In this document: positions 25,534 through 33,622 of the stretch, piece by piece
Numbering within the stretch: position 1 is the stretch's first letter
How the letters are laid out: every line of letters begins with the position of its first letter
Source: Streptomyces sp. NBC_01304
GTDB lineage: Bacteria; Actinomycetota; Actinomycetes; Streptomycetales; Streptomycetaceae
Assembly (NCBI RefSeq): GCF_035975855.1
Contig: NZ_CP109055.1
Coordinates: 558,001 to 622,000, forward strand
Direction: 5' to 3'
Length of the DNA: 64,000 bases
The notes under the pieces: model-generated
Databases searched by the model: none
What the model was told of the DNA's origin: nothing
What the model saw: only the letters and a program-made list of their open reading frames with translations
Position numbers and translations under genes: made by a program

Positions 25534-26417
25534 GCGGCGCACAGCACGCCTTCTTCATCCTTGTCACGCTGGGCATCTCGGTGGGCGTCGCGCTCGCGGG
25601 CGTCGCGTTCTTCCGCCGGTTCACCCTGCCGCGGCCGGCCGTCGGCGCGTTCAACGGCAACGACATGGTCATCATGATGGCCTTCGTCGTCGCGCTGCCT
25701 TTCCTCTATCTCGCCCTGCCCGGCTGGCTGTTGCCGTTCTTCCTCGGCCTGACCCTGATCGGCGGCCTCGCGGTCACCTGGGGTGCGGTGATCCGGCCCG
25801 GCCGGCTGCGGTGGCTGCTCATCCTCGGCCTGACGATCGCCGACTGGATCACCGCACGCGCCGCCGAGAACGACCCCACCAACGCCACGCCCTACTGGCT
25901 GGTCAACAGCATCATGATCGTGATGATGGCGGTCGGCGCGGCCAACATGAACGCCCAGGGCGGCCTGCAATTGCGCCACGTGTCCCGGTTCGCACTCGCC
26001 CTGGCCGTGTACGACATCTTCTTCGCCACCGTCGTGCCGATCACCCAGAAGCTGTTCAACGCGGTGCAGGGCTACGCCTACGCCCCCTCGGCGGGCATCC
26101 GCATCGGGGACCTCGGGGCCGTCGTGGGCATGGGTGATCTCCTGGTGTACGCGCTGTACACCACCGTCGCGTACAAGTCGTACGGGCGGCGGGGACTGGC
26201 CGTCGCACTGGGCCTCGTCGCCGTCTTCGGCGGTCTGCTGCCCCCGATGACACCGCTCCTCGTCGAGGCACTCACCGGCGAGCTGCCGACCATGATTCCC
26301 GCCCAGATCTACTTCGGTCCCGCTGCCTTCGTGGGCTATCTCGTCCTGCGCCGCAGCGGCCCGGAACGCCGCATGATCGACGTCCGGCCCCCGGCGGCAG
26401 CCGCGGCGGCGGCGTAG
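25530..26417 (+). CDS. Presenilin/SPP-like intramembrane aspartyl protease (GxGD type)
   Basis: 295 aa from GTG 25530, overlapping the ligase stop by 4 nt. It has about eight or nine hydrophobic segments. The two catalytic signatures of family A22 are visible in neighbouring segments: Y161-D162 in LAVYDIFFATVV and G200-M-G-D203 in VVGMGDLLVYALY, the latter close to the presenilin form GLGDFIFYS. The third signature (PAL in the last segment) is replaced by something like IYFGPAAF, which is a departure from canonical PAL. The C-terminus ends in an Ala tract. Bacterial A22 homologues are rare. Because it is coupled to the ligase and sits behind a hydrophobic 28-aa peptide, intramembrane cleavage of that peptide is the obvious hypothesis. 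Confidence 0.8.
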   Translation: MSGAQHAFFILVTLGISVGVALAGVAFFRRFTLPRPAVGAFNGNDMVIMMAFVVALPFLYLALPGWLLPFFLGLTLIGGLAVTWGAVIRPGRLRWLLILGLTIADWITARAAENDPTNATPYWLVNSIMIVMMAVGAANMNAQGGLQLRHVSRFALALAVYDIFFATVVPITQKLFNAVQGYAYAPSAGIRIGDLGAVVGMGDLLVYALYTTVAYKSYGRRGLAVALGLVAVFGGLLPPMTPLLVEALTGELPTMIPAQIYFGPAAFVGYLVLRRSGPERRMIDVRPPAAAAAAA

Positions 26418-26448
26418 GGACTTTCGGCATCACGCCCTGGGACTTTCG
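26417..26448. repeat. Two direct repeats with a 22-bp period
   Basis: GGGACTTTCG occurs at 26417-26426 and again at 26439-26448. A 22-bp period (two DNA turns) is the spacing used by SARP-type activators, and an AT-rich stretch (26462-26485) follows. No SARP gene is in the window, so this is only a candidate operator. Confidence 0.5.
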
Positions 26449-26534
26449 CGTCACCCACAGCGGTAAAGCATTGTTAATGTTCTTGGTGCGACAGGAAATC
26501 GCCGCTGGATAGCGGTAGATCCTGGCGTACGTCC

Positions 26535-26546
26535 CCGTATACGGGA
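26535..26546. promoter_or_regulatory. 12-bp perfect palindrome upstream of the SnoaL-like gene
   Basis: CCCGTATACGGG is perfect and lies about 160 bp before ATG 26706, in a 288-bp gap without a gene. It is a candidate operator. Confidence 0.45.
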
Positions 26547-26705
26547 GCGGCAAGAGAAAGTAGTACCAGCGTCGGCGCCCCTGCCCGGGCAGCCCCCTAT
26601 GACGCGAGGGCAATCCCAGTCGAGAAATCCTGGGTTCCCGGTGCTGCGAAATCGATCTTACTGAGGCGATGTCTCCGGGAGCCCCTGTCCGGAACGGAAT
26701 CACTC

Positions 26706-27095
26706 ATGTCTGATCTTGAGCGCAACAAGCAGGTCGTCGTCGACTATTACCGGACGGCATTCGGCGGCAATCCGCAAAAGGCGATCGCCGACCACTTCGG
26801 GCCCGCATACATCCAGCACAACCCCGATGCCGAGGACGGCCCGGAGGCGTTCATCGGCTTCGTTTCCTGGCTGCGCGGCGAATACCCGGACCTGAAGCTC
26901 GACATCAAGCGCGTCATCGCCGAAGGCGACATGGTCGTCACCCACTCCCACCTGGACCTGGAGCCGAACAACCCGGACAACCCCGGCCGCGCGCTGGCGG
27001 ATTACTTCCGCCTGGACAATGGCAAGGTCATCGAGCACTGGGACGTCATCCAGGACGTGCCGGCCAAGTCGGCGAATCCCAACGGCATGTTCTGA
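26706..27095 (+). CDS. SnoaL-like (NTF2 fold) protein
   Basis: 129 aa with ATG 26706; only a weak ribosome binding site is visible (GGAACGGAATC). It belongs to the SnoaL/NTF2-like group with ester-cyclase-like features: VVDYYRTAFGGNPQKAIADHFGPAYIQHNP, then VTHSHLDLEP and IEHWDVIQDV. Family members are polyketide cyclases, hydroxylases or uncharacterised small enzymes. It is monocistronic by position (terminator at 27134) and carries no clue to its substrate. A link to the peptide operon upstream is possible but not supported beyond proximity. Confidence 0.85.
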   Translation: MSDLERNKQVVVDYYRTAFGGNPQKAIADHFGPAYIQHNPDAEDGPEAFIGFVSWLRGEYPDLKLDIKRVIAEGDMVVTHSHLDLEPNNPDNPGRALADYFRLDNGKVIEHWDVIQDVPAKSANPNGMF

Positions 27096-27133
27096 GCCTG
27101 GTGCGGCCATGACCGCCTGACGCCGCTCGCACC

Positions 27134-27174
27134 GCGGGTGCCGCCGCCGAGATCGCAGCGGCGGCGGCACCCGC
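27134..27174 (+). terminator. Strong hairpin terminator
   Basis: A 16-bp perfect inverted repeat (27134-27149 with 27159-27174) with a 9-nt loop lies 38 nt past the SnoaL-like stop codon. Confidence 0.85.
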
Positions 27175-27183
27175 ACCCGAGGG

Positions 27184-27213
27184 GTGACCGGTCCGCAACG
27201 GATCTTCTACGCT
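27184..27213 (+). promoter_or_regulatory. Leaderless promoter of the membrane protein gene
   Basis: GTGACC (27184-27189), an 18-bp spacer and TACGCT (27208-27213) precede GTG 27220 by six bases. This is the classic geometry of a leaderless transcript and decides the start codon. Confidence 0.6.
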
Positions 27214-27219
27214 GCCCCT

Positions 27220-28704
27220 GTGCTGTCACCCCACGAACTGACCCCCGCCGAACGTGAGTTGTGGGACGCATTTCCCGCTGGGCGCCTGGTGGATCTGCGT
27301 ACGGGAGTGGCCGAGGACGACGATCCGGGCGCCGGTGAACGCTGGGGCGTCGAGCGAGCGGTGCGGGCCGAGGTCCTGGTCGCGCTGCTCCTCGGCGCCA
27401 ACGAGCGCACCGAACACGCGGTGGCCGCCCTGCGGCTCGCCGGAGCGCGGATCACCGGCCGGCTCTTCCTCGACGAGGCGGAGGTGGCGCATTCGCTGTG
27501 GCTGGAGGGGTGCTGGTTCGACGAGGAGGTCAGCATGACCGGGGCGGCCACCCGAACCCTCAGCTTCCAGAACTGCCGGATGCGCCGCTTCGACGCGCGC
27601 CTGATCCGCGTAGGCGGCCGCTTCATCCTGGAGCACTCGGTGGTCAACGGCCAGCTCTCGCTCATCGACGCCAGAGTCGCGGGATCCCTGCACTTGAGCA
27701 GCAGCACCTTGTCGCTGCCCGGTGACTGGGCCCTGTTCGCCGGCGGCCTGGAACTCGGCGGCGCCCTCTTCGCTCGCAGGGGCTTCACCGTGCACGGCGG
27801 GACCCGCCTCGTCGGCGCCCAACTGCCCGGGCTGCTCCTCGAAGGGGCGAGCCTGGGTGAGGGGTTCGGCCACTCCCTCTACGCCGACAAGGCAGAGATC
27901 ATGACGCTCGTCTGCACGGACGGCTTCACCGCCGAGGCGACCATCTCGCTGCGGGGCGCCCACATCACCGACCTGCTCACGTTCGACACCGCCAGGCTCA
28001 ACGGCAAAGACCTGGCCCTGGACTGCGCCCGCGCCCGCATCGGCGACCTCCAGTTCACCCCGGCAACCCGCCCCCCGGGCGCCGTCGACCTGCGAGACGC
28101 GCAGGTCGGCGTGGTGCGCGACCGACATGGGGCCTGGCCCGAGGCCTTCCATCTGCAGGGCCTGACGTACGACACCTTGCAGTTCGACGCGGGCGCGGGA
28201 GTGCCGGACGACGTGACCCTGCGGGTCGGCTGGCTCCGCAAGGCCTCCGGCTACGCCCCACAGCCGTACGAACAACTCGCGGGCTGGTACCGGAAGATCG
28301 GCAACGACACGGACGCCCGCCGGGTCCTCTTGGAGAAGCACCGCCACCGCCGGCGCACGCTGCCACTCGCCGGACGCGTCTGGGGACACATCCTGGACGT
28401 CACCGTCGGCTACGGCTACCGGCCCTGGCGGGCCGGCGCCTGGCTCCTCGCCCTCACCCTCCTCGGCTCCCTGGTGTTCCAGTACCAGGACAGGACCCCC
28501 CGCAACCCCGGCCAGACCTCGCCCTTCCACCCCGTGGCCTACACCCTCGACTTGCTGATCCCCATCGGCGGCCTGGGCCAGCGCAATTCCTGGTACTGGG
28601 AGTCGACTCCGGCGCAGTGGCTCGCGTACGCCCTGATCGCAGCGGGCTGGCTCCTGACCACGGCGGTCGTGGCGGGCGTGACCCGGCAGCTGAACCGAAC
28701 CTGA
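27220..28704 (+). CDS. Membrane protein with beta-helix repeats and C-terminal transmembrane segments
   Basis: 494 aa from GTG 27220 (an earlier GTG at 27184 falls in the promoter). Residues about 65-300 show repeated short beta strands (ITGRLFLDEAEV, VGGRFILEHSVVNGQLSL, AGSLHLSSSTL, ISLRGAHITDLLTF), a pentapeptide/bactofilin-like right-handed helix. The end carries two hydrophobic segments (WRAGAWLLALTLLGSLVF and WLAYALIAAGWLLTTAVVAG) separated by FHPVAYTLDLLIPIGGLGQ. Streptomyces proteins of this type are commonly labelled 'membrane-associated oxidoreductase', but no cofactor motif is visible, so that name is not supported here. Function unknown. Confidence 0.75.
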   Translation: MLSPHELTPAERELWDAFPAGRLVDLRTGVAEDDDPGAGERWGVERAVRAEVLVALLLGANERTEHAVAALRLAGARITGRLFLDEAEVAHSLWLEGCWFDEEVSMTGAATRTLSFQNCRMRRFDARLIRVGGRFILEHSVVNGQLSLIDARVAGSLHLSSSTLSLPGDWALFAGGLELGGALFARRGFTVHGGTRLVGAQLPGLLLEGASLGEGFGHSLYADKAEIMTLVCTDGFTAEATISLRGAHITDLLTFDTARLNGKDLALDCARARIGDLQFTPATRPPGAVDLRDAQVGVVRDRHGAWPEAFHLQGLTYDTLQFDAGAGVPDDVTLRVGWLRKASGYAPQPYEQLAGWYRKIGNDTDARRVLLEKHRHRRRTLPLAGRVWGHILDVTVGYGYRPWRAGAWLLALTLLGSLVFQYQDRTPRNPGQTSPFHPVAYTLDLLIPIGGLGQRNSWYWESTPAQWLAYALIAAGWLLTTAVVAGVTRQLNRT

Positions 28705-28843
28705 CGGGCGCAGCGGGCGGCTGAAAAGCACCTGAAGAGCGCTTCGCCGAGGACTGGGCACCGGCCATCTTGGCAGCGCATGGCGTACGTCCAGACAGAG
28801 CAACGCACAACGCGAAGCGCGGCAAGGTGGGCAGAGATGGCGG

Positions 28844-29815
28844 GTGATCATCTCAGCCCTGCGCGCTCGCCCACGAGCTGCCCTCCGTGTCTCCCGTCTC
28901 GCCCGCTCCCTTGCCCTCGGCCTTGCCGCACTCTCCCTGCCGCTCGCCGCGTCGACGCCGGCCTCCGCGACCGTGCACTCCCCCGCGTACGCCGCCCGCA
29001 GCGCCCAGGATCCGGTGTCCGACGCGAAGCGTCTCGCGACGCCGAACCTCGCGGGCGCCAACGACTGGTCCTGCAGGCCGAGTGCGCAGCATCCGCGTCC
29101 GCTGATCCTCGTGCACGGCACGATCGCCGACGGCAGCGTGTGGGCGAAGACGGCTCCGCAGTACAAGAAGGCGGGCCACTGCGTGTTCTCGCTCGACTAC
29201 GGCAAGGGGGGCGGAGTGCTGGGCCTGTTCCTGGGCGGGACGGCCCCCATCGCCAACTCGGCCAAGCAGTTGCGGGTGTTCGTCGACGGCGTGCTCGCCG
29301 CGACGGGTGCCTCGCAGGTCGACATCGTCGGGCACTCGCAGGGCGGCATGATGCCCCGTCAGTACATGAAGTTCGAGGGCGGCACTCCCAAGGTGCACAC
29401 CCTGGTCGGCCTCGGCCCGTCCAACCACGGTTCGCAGTCACCGGTCGTGGCGGGCCTGCTCAAGGACCAGCCGTGGCTCGCCGCACTGCTCAACCTGCTC
29501 GGCACCACCGTGTCGGATCTGACCTGCCCGGCCTGCGGTGAGCAGACCGCCGGCTCGGCGTTCCTGACGAAGCTCAACGAGGGCGGTGACACGCTGCCGG
29601 GCGTCTCGTACACGGTGATCGCCACTCGCTACGACCTCGGCATCACGCCGTACAACGGCCAGTACCTCCGGGGCCCGGAGGTGTCCAACATCCTGCTGCA
29701 GGACATCTGCCCGTGGAATCTGGCGACGCACGCCACCCTCGACGAGGATCCGCTCGCCCTGCGCCTGGCGCTCAACGCCCTGGACCCCGAGCACGCGGTG
29801 AAGCCGGTCTGCTGA
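28844..29815 (+). CDS. Secreted triacylglycerol lipase (lipase class 2 type)
   Basis: 323 aa with GTG 28844; the RBS is weak, so a nearby start remains possible. A long signal peptide (RAALRVSRLARSLALGLAAL) ends near PASATVHS. Catalytic features: oxyanion VHGTIADGS, nucleophile elbow GHSQGG, and HATLDEDPLAL near the end for the His. Six cysteines suggest disulfides (CRP, CVFS, CPAC, ICPW, VC end). It is a typical Streptomyces extracellular lipase for long-chain esters. Confidence 0.88.
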   Translation: MIISALRARPRAALRVSRLARSLALGLAALSLPLAASTPASATVHSPAYAARSAQDPVSDAKRLATPNLAGANDWSCRPSAQHPRPLILVHGTIADGSVWAKTAPQYKKAGHCVFSLDYGKGGGVLGLFLGGTAPIANSAKQLRVFVDGVLAATGASQVDIVGHSQGGMMPRQYMKFEGGTPKVHTLVGLGPSNHGSQSPVVAGLLKDQPWLAALLNLLGTTVSDLTCPACGEQTAGSAFLTKLNEGGDTLPGVSYTVIATRYDLGITPYNGQYLRGPEVSNILLQDICPWNLATHATLDEDPLALRLALNALDPEHAVKPVC

Positions 29816-29848
29816 GAGCGGCCCCGGTCCGGCCCGTCGTCGGCCGGA

Positions 29849-29877
29849 TTGACATGCAACCAAATGGTTGCCAATCT
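29849..29877 (+). promoter_or_regulatory. Sigma-70 promoter with ArsR operator in the spacer
   Basis: TTGACA (29849-29854), a 17-bp spacer and CAATCT (29872-29877). A dyad GCAACCA-N2-TGGTTGC (29856-29871) fills the spacer, so a bound repressor would block polymerase. It precedes the ArsR-SRPBCC gene and indicates autoregulation. Confidence 0.8.
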
Positions 29878-29899
29878 GGTGGAGAGGGGGTTGGACGGT

Positions 29900-30685
29900 A
29901 TGGACGAGGTATTCAAGGCGATCGCGGACGCGAGCCGAAGGCGACTCCTTGACCGGCTGAACGAGCGGACCGGGCAGAGCCTGCGCGAGCTGTGCGCGGG
30001 ACTGGACATGACCCGGCAGGCGGTGTCCAAGCACCTGACGGTGCTGGAGGGCGCGGGCCTGGTGACTGCGGTCCGGCACGGCCGGGAGCGGCTGCACTAC
30101 CTCAACCCCGTACCGATTCAAGACATTGCCGACCGCTGGATCGGCCAGTACGAGCGAGGTCGGATGACCGCGCTCAGCAACCTGAAGAACGCCCTGGAAG
30201 GAACGGCGATGGCCAAGCCCGAGTACGTCTACACGATCTACATCCACACCACTCCCGAGAAGCTCTGGGCGGGTCTGACCAGCCCAGAATTCCTCAAGCA
30301 GTACCACGGCGGCTGGGCGCCCTCCTCGGACTGGAAGGTCGGCTCGAAGGTGCTGTGGCCCGTCGAGGACGGCGGCGAACCGCAGGACCTCGGCCAGGTC
30401 GTCACCGCGGCGGAGCCCGGCAAGCGGCTCGCCTACACCTGGCACACGCTGCAGCCGGTGCACCAGGAGATGTTCGGCATGAGCGACGCGGAGTTCGCCG
30501 AGGCGGTCAAGGAACGCTCGAAGGTCACTTTCGACATCGAGCCGGCCGAGGAACCGGAGATGGGCCTGAAGCTGACCATCACCCACGACGGCTTCACCTC
30601 GGCCGACTCCAAGATGCTCGAGGGCGTCAGCGGCGGCTGGACCATGATGATGTCGGAGCTCAAGACGATCCTCGAGAAGGCTTGA
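29900..30685 (+). CDS. ArsR-family regulator fused to an SRPBCC (AHSA1-like) ligand-binding domain
   Basis: 261 aa from ATG 29900 (MDEVFKAIAD, the usual ArsR opening). Residues 1-90 form a winged HTH (RLNERTGQSLRELC, MTRQAVSKHLTVLEGAGLV). Residues about 110-260 are an activator-of-Hsp90-ATPase-like SRPBCC domain (YTIYIHTTPEKLWAGLTSPEFLK, the end GWTMMMSELKTILE). The HTH lacks the metal-binding cysteines of metalloregulators, so the ligand is probably a hydrophobic molecule held by the SRPBCC pocket. The promoter dyad upstream suggests it represses itself. Stand-alone pairs of ArsR plus SRPBCC genes are common; the fusion makes sensor and regulator one protein. Confidence 0.88.
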   Translation: MDEVFKAIADASRRRLLDRLNERTGQSLRELCAGLDMTRQAVSKHLTVLEGAGLVTAVRHGRERLHYLNPVPIQDIADRWIGQYERGRMTALSNLKNALEGTAMAKPEYVYTIYIHTTPEKLWAGLTSPEFLKQYHGGWAPSSDWKVGSKVLWPVEDGGEPQDLGQVVTAAEPGKRLAYTWHTLQPVHQEMFGMSDAEFAEAVKERSKVTFDIEPAEEPEMGLKLTITHDGFTSADSKMLEGVSGGWTMMMSELKTILEKA

Positions 30686-30751
30686 GCGCCTTCGGGCGGG
30701 GGTCTGCCATGAAGTGACGGCCCGCCCCCTGGCAGCCGGGCCCCGCCGGGC

Positions 30752-31885
30752 TCAGGAAGCGTCTTGGGTGGCGAAGTCGGGAAGTTCGGTGGACAGCAGG
30801 TCCTCGGCGCCATGGTCGAGGGCCTGCTGCATTTCGATGGAGCGGGGCAGCATGGTCTTCTCGTAGGCGCGGATGGCGTCGTCGACGCTGTTGCTGTTGA
30901 CCACGGCGAGGGCGAGCTCGCCGGCGTCCAGCATGGCGAGGTTGACACCGACACCGAGCGGGGGCATGAGGTGGGCCGCGTCGCCGAGGAGGGTGACGGT
31001 GGGATTGTGGTCCCAAGTGTGCGGAACGGACAGGGCGTTGATGGGGCGGTCGACGTAAAGGCCGTCGTTGTCGGTGATCAGGCGGCGCAGGGCCGGTGAC
31101 CAGTCGCGGTACTGCTCCAGGAGGTGGGCGCGGATGGCGCCGGTGTCCTTGATGGTCAGGCCGTTCGCGGTGATCCAGTCGGCGGGTACGCGCTGGATGA
31201 TGTAGACCCGGATGTGATCGCCGCTGTTGCGCTGGGCGAACAAGCCCCGTTCGCCGTCGGCTGCGGAGGCGCCGCCCTGGCCGACGAGGGCGGCGATCTC
31301 GGGGTGACGGGTTTCGACGTCGTGGAACCAGCCTTCGAGGAAGCTGACGCCGGTGTATTCGGGAAGCGCCGGGGAAATGGCGCGGCGGACCCTGGACCAG
31401 GCACCGTCGGCGCCGATGACGAGATCGGCTTCGACGGTGGTGCCGTCGGCGAAGCTCAGCCGGCGGGGGCCGGCTTCGGGGCCGTCGACGGAGCGCAGGG
31501 TGTGACTCCAACGGACGGTGCCGGGCTGGAGTGAGTTCAGGAGGAGGTCGCGGAGGTCTCCTCGGTCGATCTCCGGCTTGAAGCATTCGCCCTCTTCGGG
31601 CATGTGATGGAAGAGGGTCGTGCCGTTCGGGTTCAGCCGGCGCATCTCCTGCCCCTCGGGGCGGGACAGGCGGAAGAACTCATCCAGGAGTCCGGCTTCG
31701 CGCAGTGCGATCTGGCCGTTGTCCTCGTGCAGGTCCAGGGTGCCGCCCTGGTTGCGGGCGTCGGGGCCGGCTTCCCGGTCGTGGACGGTGACGGTGATGC
31801 CGTGGCGCTGGAGGATCCTTGCGCAGGTCAGGCCGCCGGGGCCGGCGCCGATGATGGCGATGCGAGGGGTGCGGGGGGTGTTCAT
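30752..31885 (-). CDS. FAD-dependent monooxygenase (TetX-like), intact paralogue
   Basis: 377 aa with ATG 31885 behind GGAG. Group A flavin hydroxylase features: GAGPGG (13-18), DG fingerprint LVIGADGAWSRVR, and GDAAHLMPPLGVGVN (second FAD motif). TetX-like enzymes hydroxylate and inactivate aromatic or tetracycline-type drugs with NADPH and O2. It follows the DHA2 exporter on the same strand after 53 nt, the same order as the truncated copy at 2835-3722, suggesting a modify-and-export cassette. The substrate is unknown. Confidence 0.9.
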   Translation of the reverse strand: MNTPRTPRIAIIGAGPGGLTCARILQRHGITVTVHDREAGPDARNQGGTLDLHEDNGQIALREAGLLDEFFRLSRPEGQEMRRLNPNGTTLFHHMPEEGECFKPEIDRGDLRDLLLNSLQPGTVRWSHTLRSVDGPEAGPRRLSFADGTTVEADLVIGADGAWSRVRRAISPALPEYTGVSFLEGWFHDVETRHPEIAALVGQGGASAADGERGLFAQRNSGDHIRVYIIQRVPADWITANGLTIKDTGAIRAHLLEQYRDWSPALRRLITDNDGLYVDRPINALSVPHTWDHNPTVTLLGDAAHLMPPLGVGVNLAMLDAGELALAVVNSNSVDDAIRAYEKTMLPRSIEMQQALDHGAEDLLSTELPDFATQDAS

Positions 31886-31938
31886 GGTGGTGCTCCGTTC
31901 ATGTCGTGCGGCACGGTGCTGCCGTACTCGCGGTGGTG

Positions 31939-33477
31939 TCAGTTGTTCGCGCCGACGGCGACGCTCTCGGGGCTGTCGGCGGGTGCGGGCGGGCCGGCCT
32001 TCTTCAGAGGGACTTCGATGACGAAGAGCGCGGCGATGAAGGCGAGTGCGCAGACGATCGCCGCGGTGAGGAAGATGTGGCTGGTGCCGTCCGTGACCGC
32101 GCCGAGGTAGGCGTCCTTGGCGCCGGCGGTCAGGTTCCGCACGGCGTTCGGGCCGGTGTCACCGCCGGCAGGCAGAGTGGGCTGGACGGCGCGGGTGAAC
32201 AGCGAGCCGAAGACGGCGACACCGAGGGAGCCGCCCAGGGTGCGGAAGAGGTTGACCGAGCTCATGGCCGCGCCCATGTCGCGCATGGAGACGCTGTTCT
32301 GGGCGATGGTGCCGGCCATCTGCATGGTGAAGCCGAGGCCGATGCCGACGAGGACCATGTACAGGCTGGTCAGCAGGAACGAGGTGTGGGTGTCCATGGT
32401 GGCCAGCAGGCCGAGCCCGGCGGTGAGGAAGAGGGTGCCGGCGATGGGGAACATCTTGTACTTGCCGGTGGCGGACATGACCTTGCCCGCGATGGTCGAG
32501 ACGATGACGACGGGGATCATCATCGGGAGCATCAGCAGGCCGGAGTTGGTGGCGGAGGCGCCCTGGACCGTCTGTTGGAACAGCGGCAGGTAGAGGCCCG
32601 CGCCGAACATGACCACACCGGCGGCGAGGATCATCACCATCGCGAGCGGGTAGTTGCGGTGGCCCGTGAAGACGCTCAGCGGCAGGAGCGGCTCGCCGGC
32701 GCGCTTCTCGACCAGGATGAACAGGGTCAGGCCCGCGAGCGCGGTGGCGCCGAGGGACAGGATCTGCCAGGAGCCCCAGGCGTAGGTGCTGCCGGCCCAG
32801 GTGGCGGCCAGGACGATCGCGGTGATGGCGACGGTGAGTGTGGCGATGCCCGCCCAGTCGATCTTCGCTTGGATGCGCTGGGCGGGGATGTGCAGCTTGC
32901 GCCACAGCCACACCAGGGCGACCAGGCCGAGGGGGAGGTTGATGTAGAAGGCCCAGCGCCAGTCGAAGTGGCCGGTGACGAACCCGCCGAGCAGGGGGCC
33001 GCCGATCGTGCCGATGGCCATGACCGAGGCGGTCATGCCCTGGTACTTGCCGCGCTCACGCGGCGGCACGAGGGCGCCGATCAGGGCGAAGGCGCCCGCG
33101 CCGATACCGCCGGCGCCGATGCCCTGCACCACGCGGAAGGCGATCAGCGCGCCCATGGACTGGGAGGTCCCGCACAGGGCGGACCCGACGATGAACACGG
33201 CGATGGACGCCAGATACGTGGGCTTGCGACCGAAGAGATCGCCGAACTTCCCCCAGATCGGGGTGGTGACGGCGGTGACGAGTGTGTAGGCGGTGACGAC
33301 CCAGGAGATGTGTTCCAGGCCGCCGAGGTCGCCGACGATCGTGGGCATCGCGGTGCTGACGACCATGTTGTCGAGCATCGACAGCAGCATCGCGAGCATG
33401 ACGCCGAGCAGCACCCAGCGCACGTCTTTCGGCACGGCTGTGCGGGCGGCGGAGGGGAGGGAGGCAGTCGCGGACAT
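31939..33477 (-). CDS. MFS drug exporter, DHA2 family, paralogue of 3820-5355
   Basis: 512 aa with ATG 33477 preceded by AAAGGAG. It has 14 hydrophobic segments, motif A GKFGDLFGRK and motif C GPLLGGFVTGHFDWRWAFY. Extended identity with the other exporter (for example in the N-terminal and motif C blocks) marks a duplication. It is divergent from a TetR gene; the promoter TTGACT-N17-TGTTGT on the minus strand overlaps repeated CAACA elements. Confidence 0.92.
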   Translation of the reverse strand: MSATASLPSAARTAVPKDVRWVLLGVMLAMLLSMLDNMVVSTAMPTIVGDLGGLEHISWVVTAYTLVTAVTTPIWGKFGDLFGRKPTYLASIAVFIVGSALCGTSQSMGALIAFRVVQGIGAGGIGAGAFALIGALVPPRERGKYQGMTASVMAIGTIGGPLLGGFVTGHFDWRWAFYINLPLGLVALVWLWRKLHIPAQRIQAKIDWAGIATLTVAITAIVLAATWAGSTYAWGSWQILSLGATALAGLTLFILVEKRAGEPLLPLSVFTGHRNYPLAMVMILAAGVVMFGAGLYLPLFQQTVQGASATNSGLLMLPMMIPVVIVSTIAGKVMSATGKYKMFPIAGTLFLTAGLGLLATMDTHTSFLLTSLYMVLVGIGLGFTMQMAGTIAQNSVSMRDMGAAMSSVNLFRTLGGSLGVAVFGSLFTRAVQPTLPAGGDTGPNAVRNLTAGAKDAYLGAVTDGTSHIFLTAAIVCALAFIAALFVIEVPLKKAGPPAPADSPESVAVGANN

Positions 33478-33555
33478 GACTGATCACTCCTTTCGGACAG
33501 GAAGGGGGAAGGGAGGGGGCGGGTAGTGATCCGAAGCCCGCCATTTCAGAAAAAC

Positions 33556-33584
33556 ACAACAGCCCAATAAGTGCAACAAGTCAA
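33556..33584 (-). promoter_or_regulatory. Promoter of the second exporter cassette
   Basis: On the minus strand TTGACT (33579-33584), a 17-bp spacer, and TGTTGT (33556-33561). On the plus strand the element reads as repeated CAACA/CAACT (33558, 33574, 33582), possible TetR contact points. The region is notably AT-rich. Confidence 0.6.
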
Positions 33585-33587
33585 CTT

Positions 33588-33616
33588 TTGAATCTGCATA
33601 ACCAAAGAGATACGGT
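33588..33616 (+). promoter_or_regulatory. Leaderless promoter of the TetR gene
   Basis: TTGAAT (33588-33593), a 17-bp spacer and TACGGT (33611-33616), then six bases and ATG 33623. It lies back to back with the exporter promoter at 33556-33584, so one bound repressor could control both. Confidence 0.65.
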
Positions 33617-33622
33617 GTAGGC

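Noticed and set aside
27184..27219. Upstream GTG start for the beta-helix membrane protein
   Set aside because: It would place the start in the -35 element of a well-spaced leaderless promoter, and no RBS precedes it.
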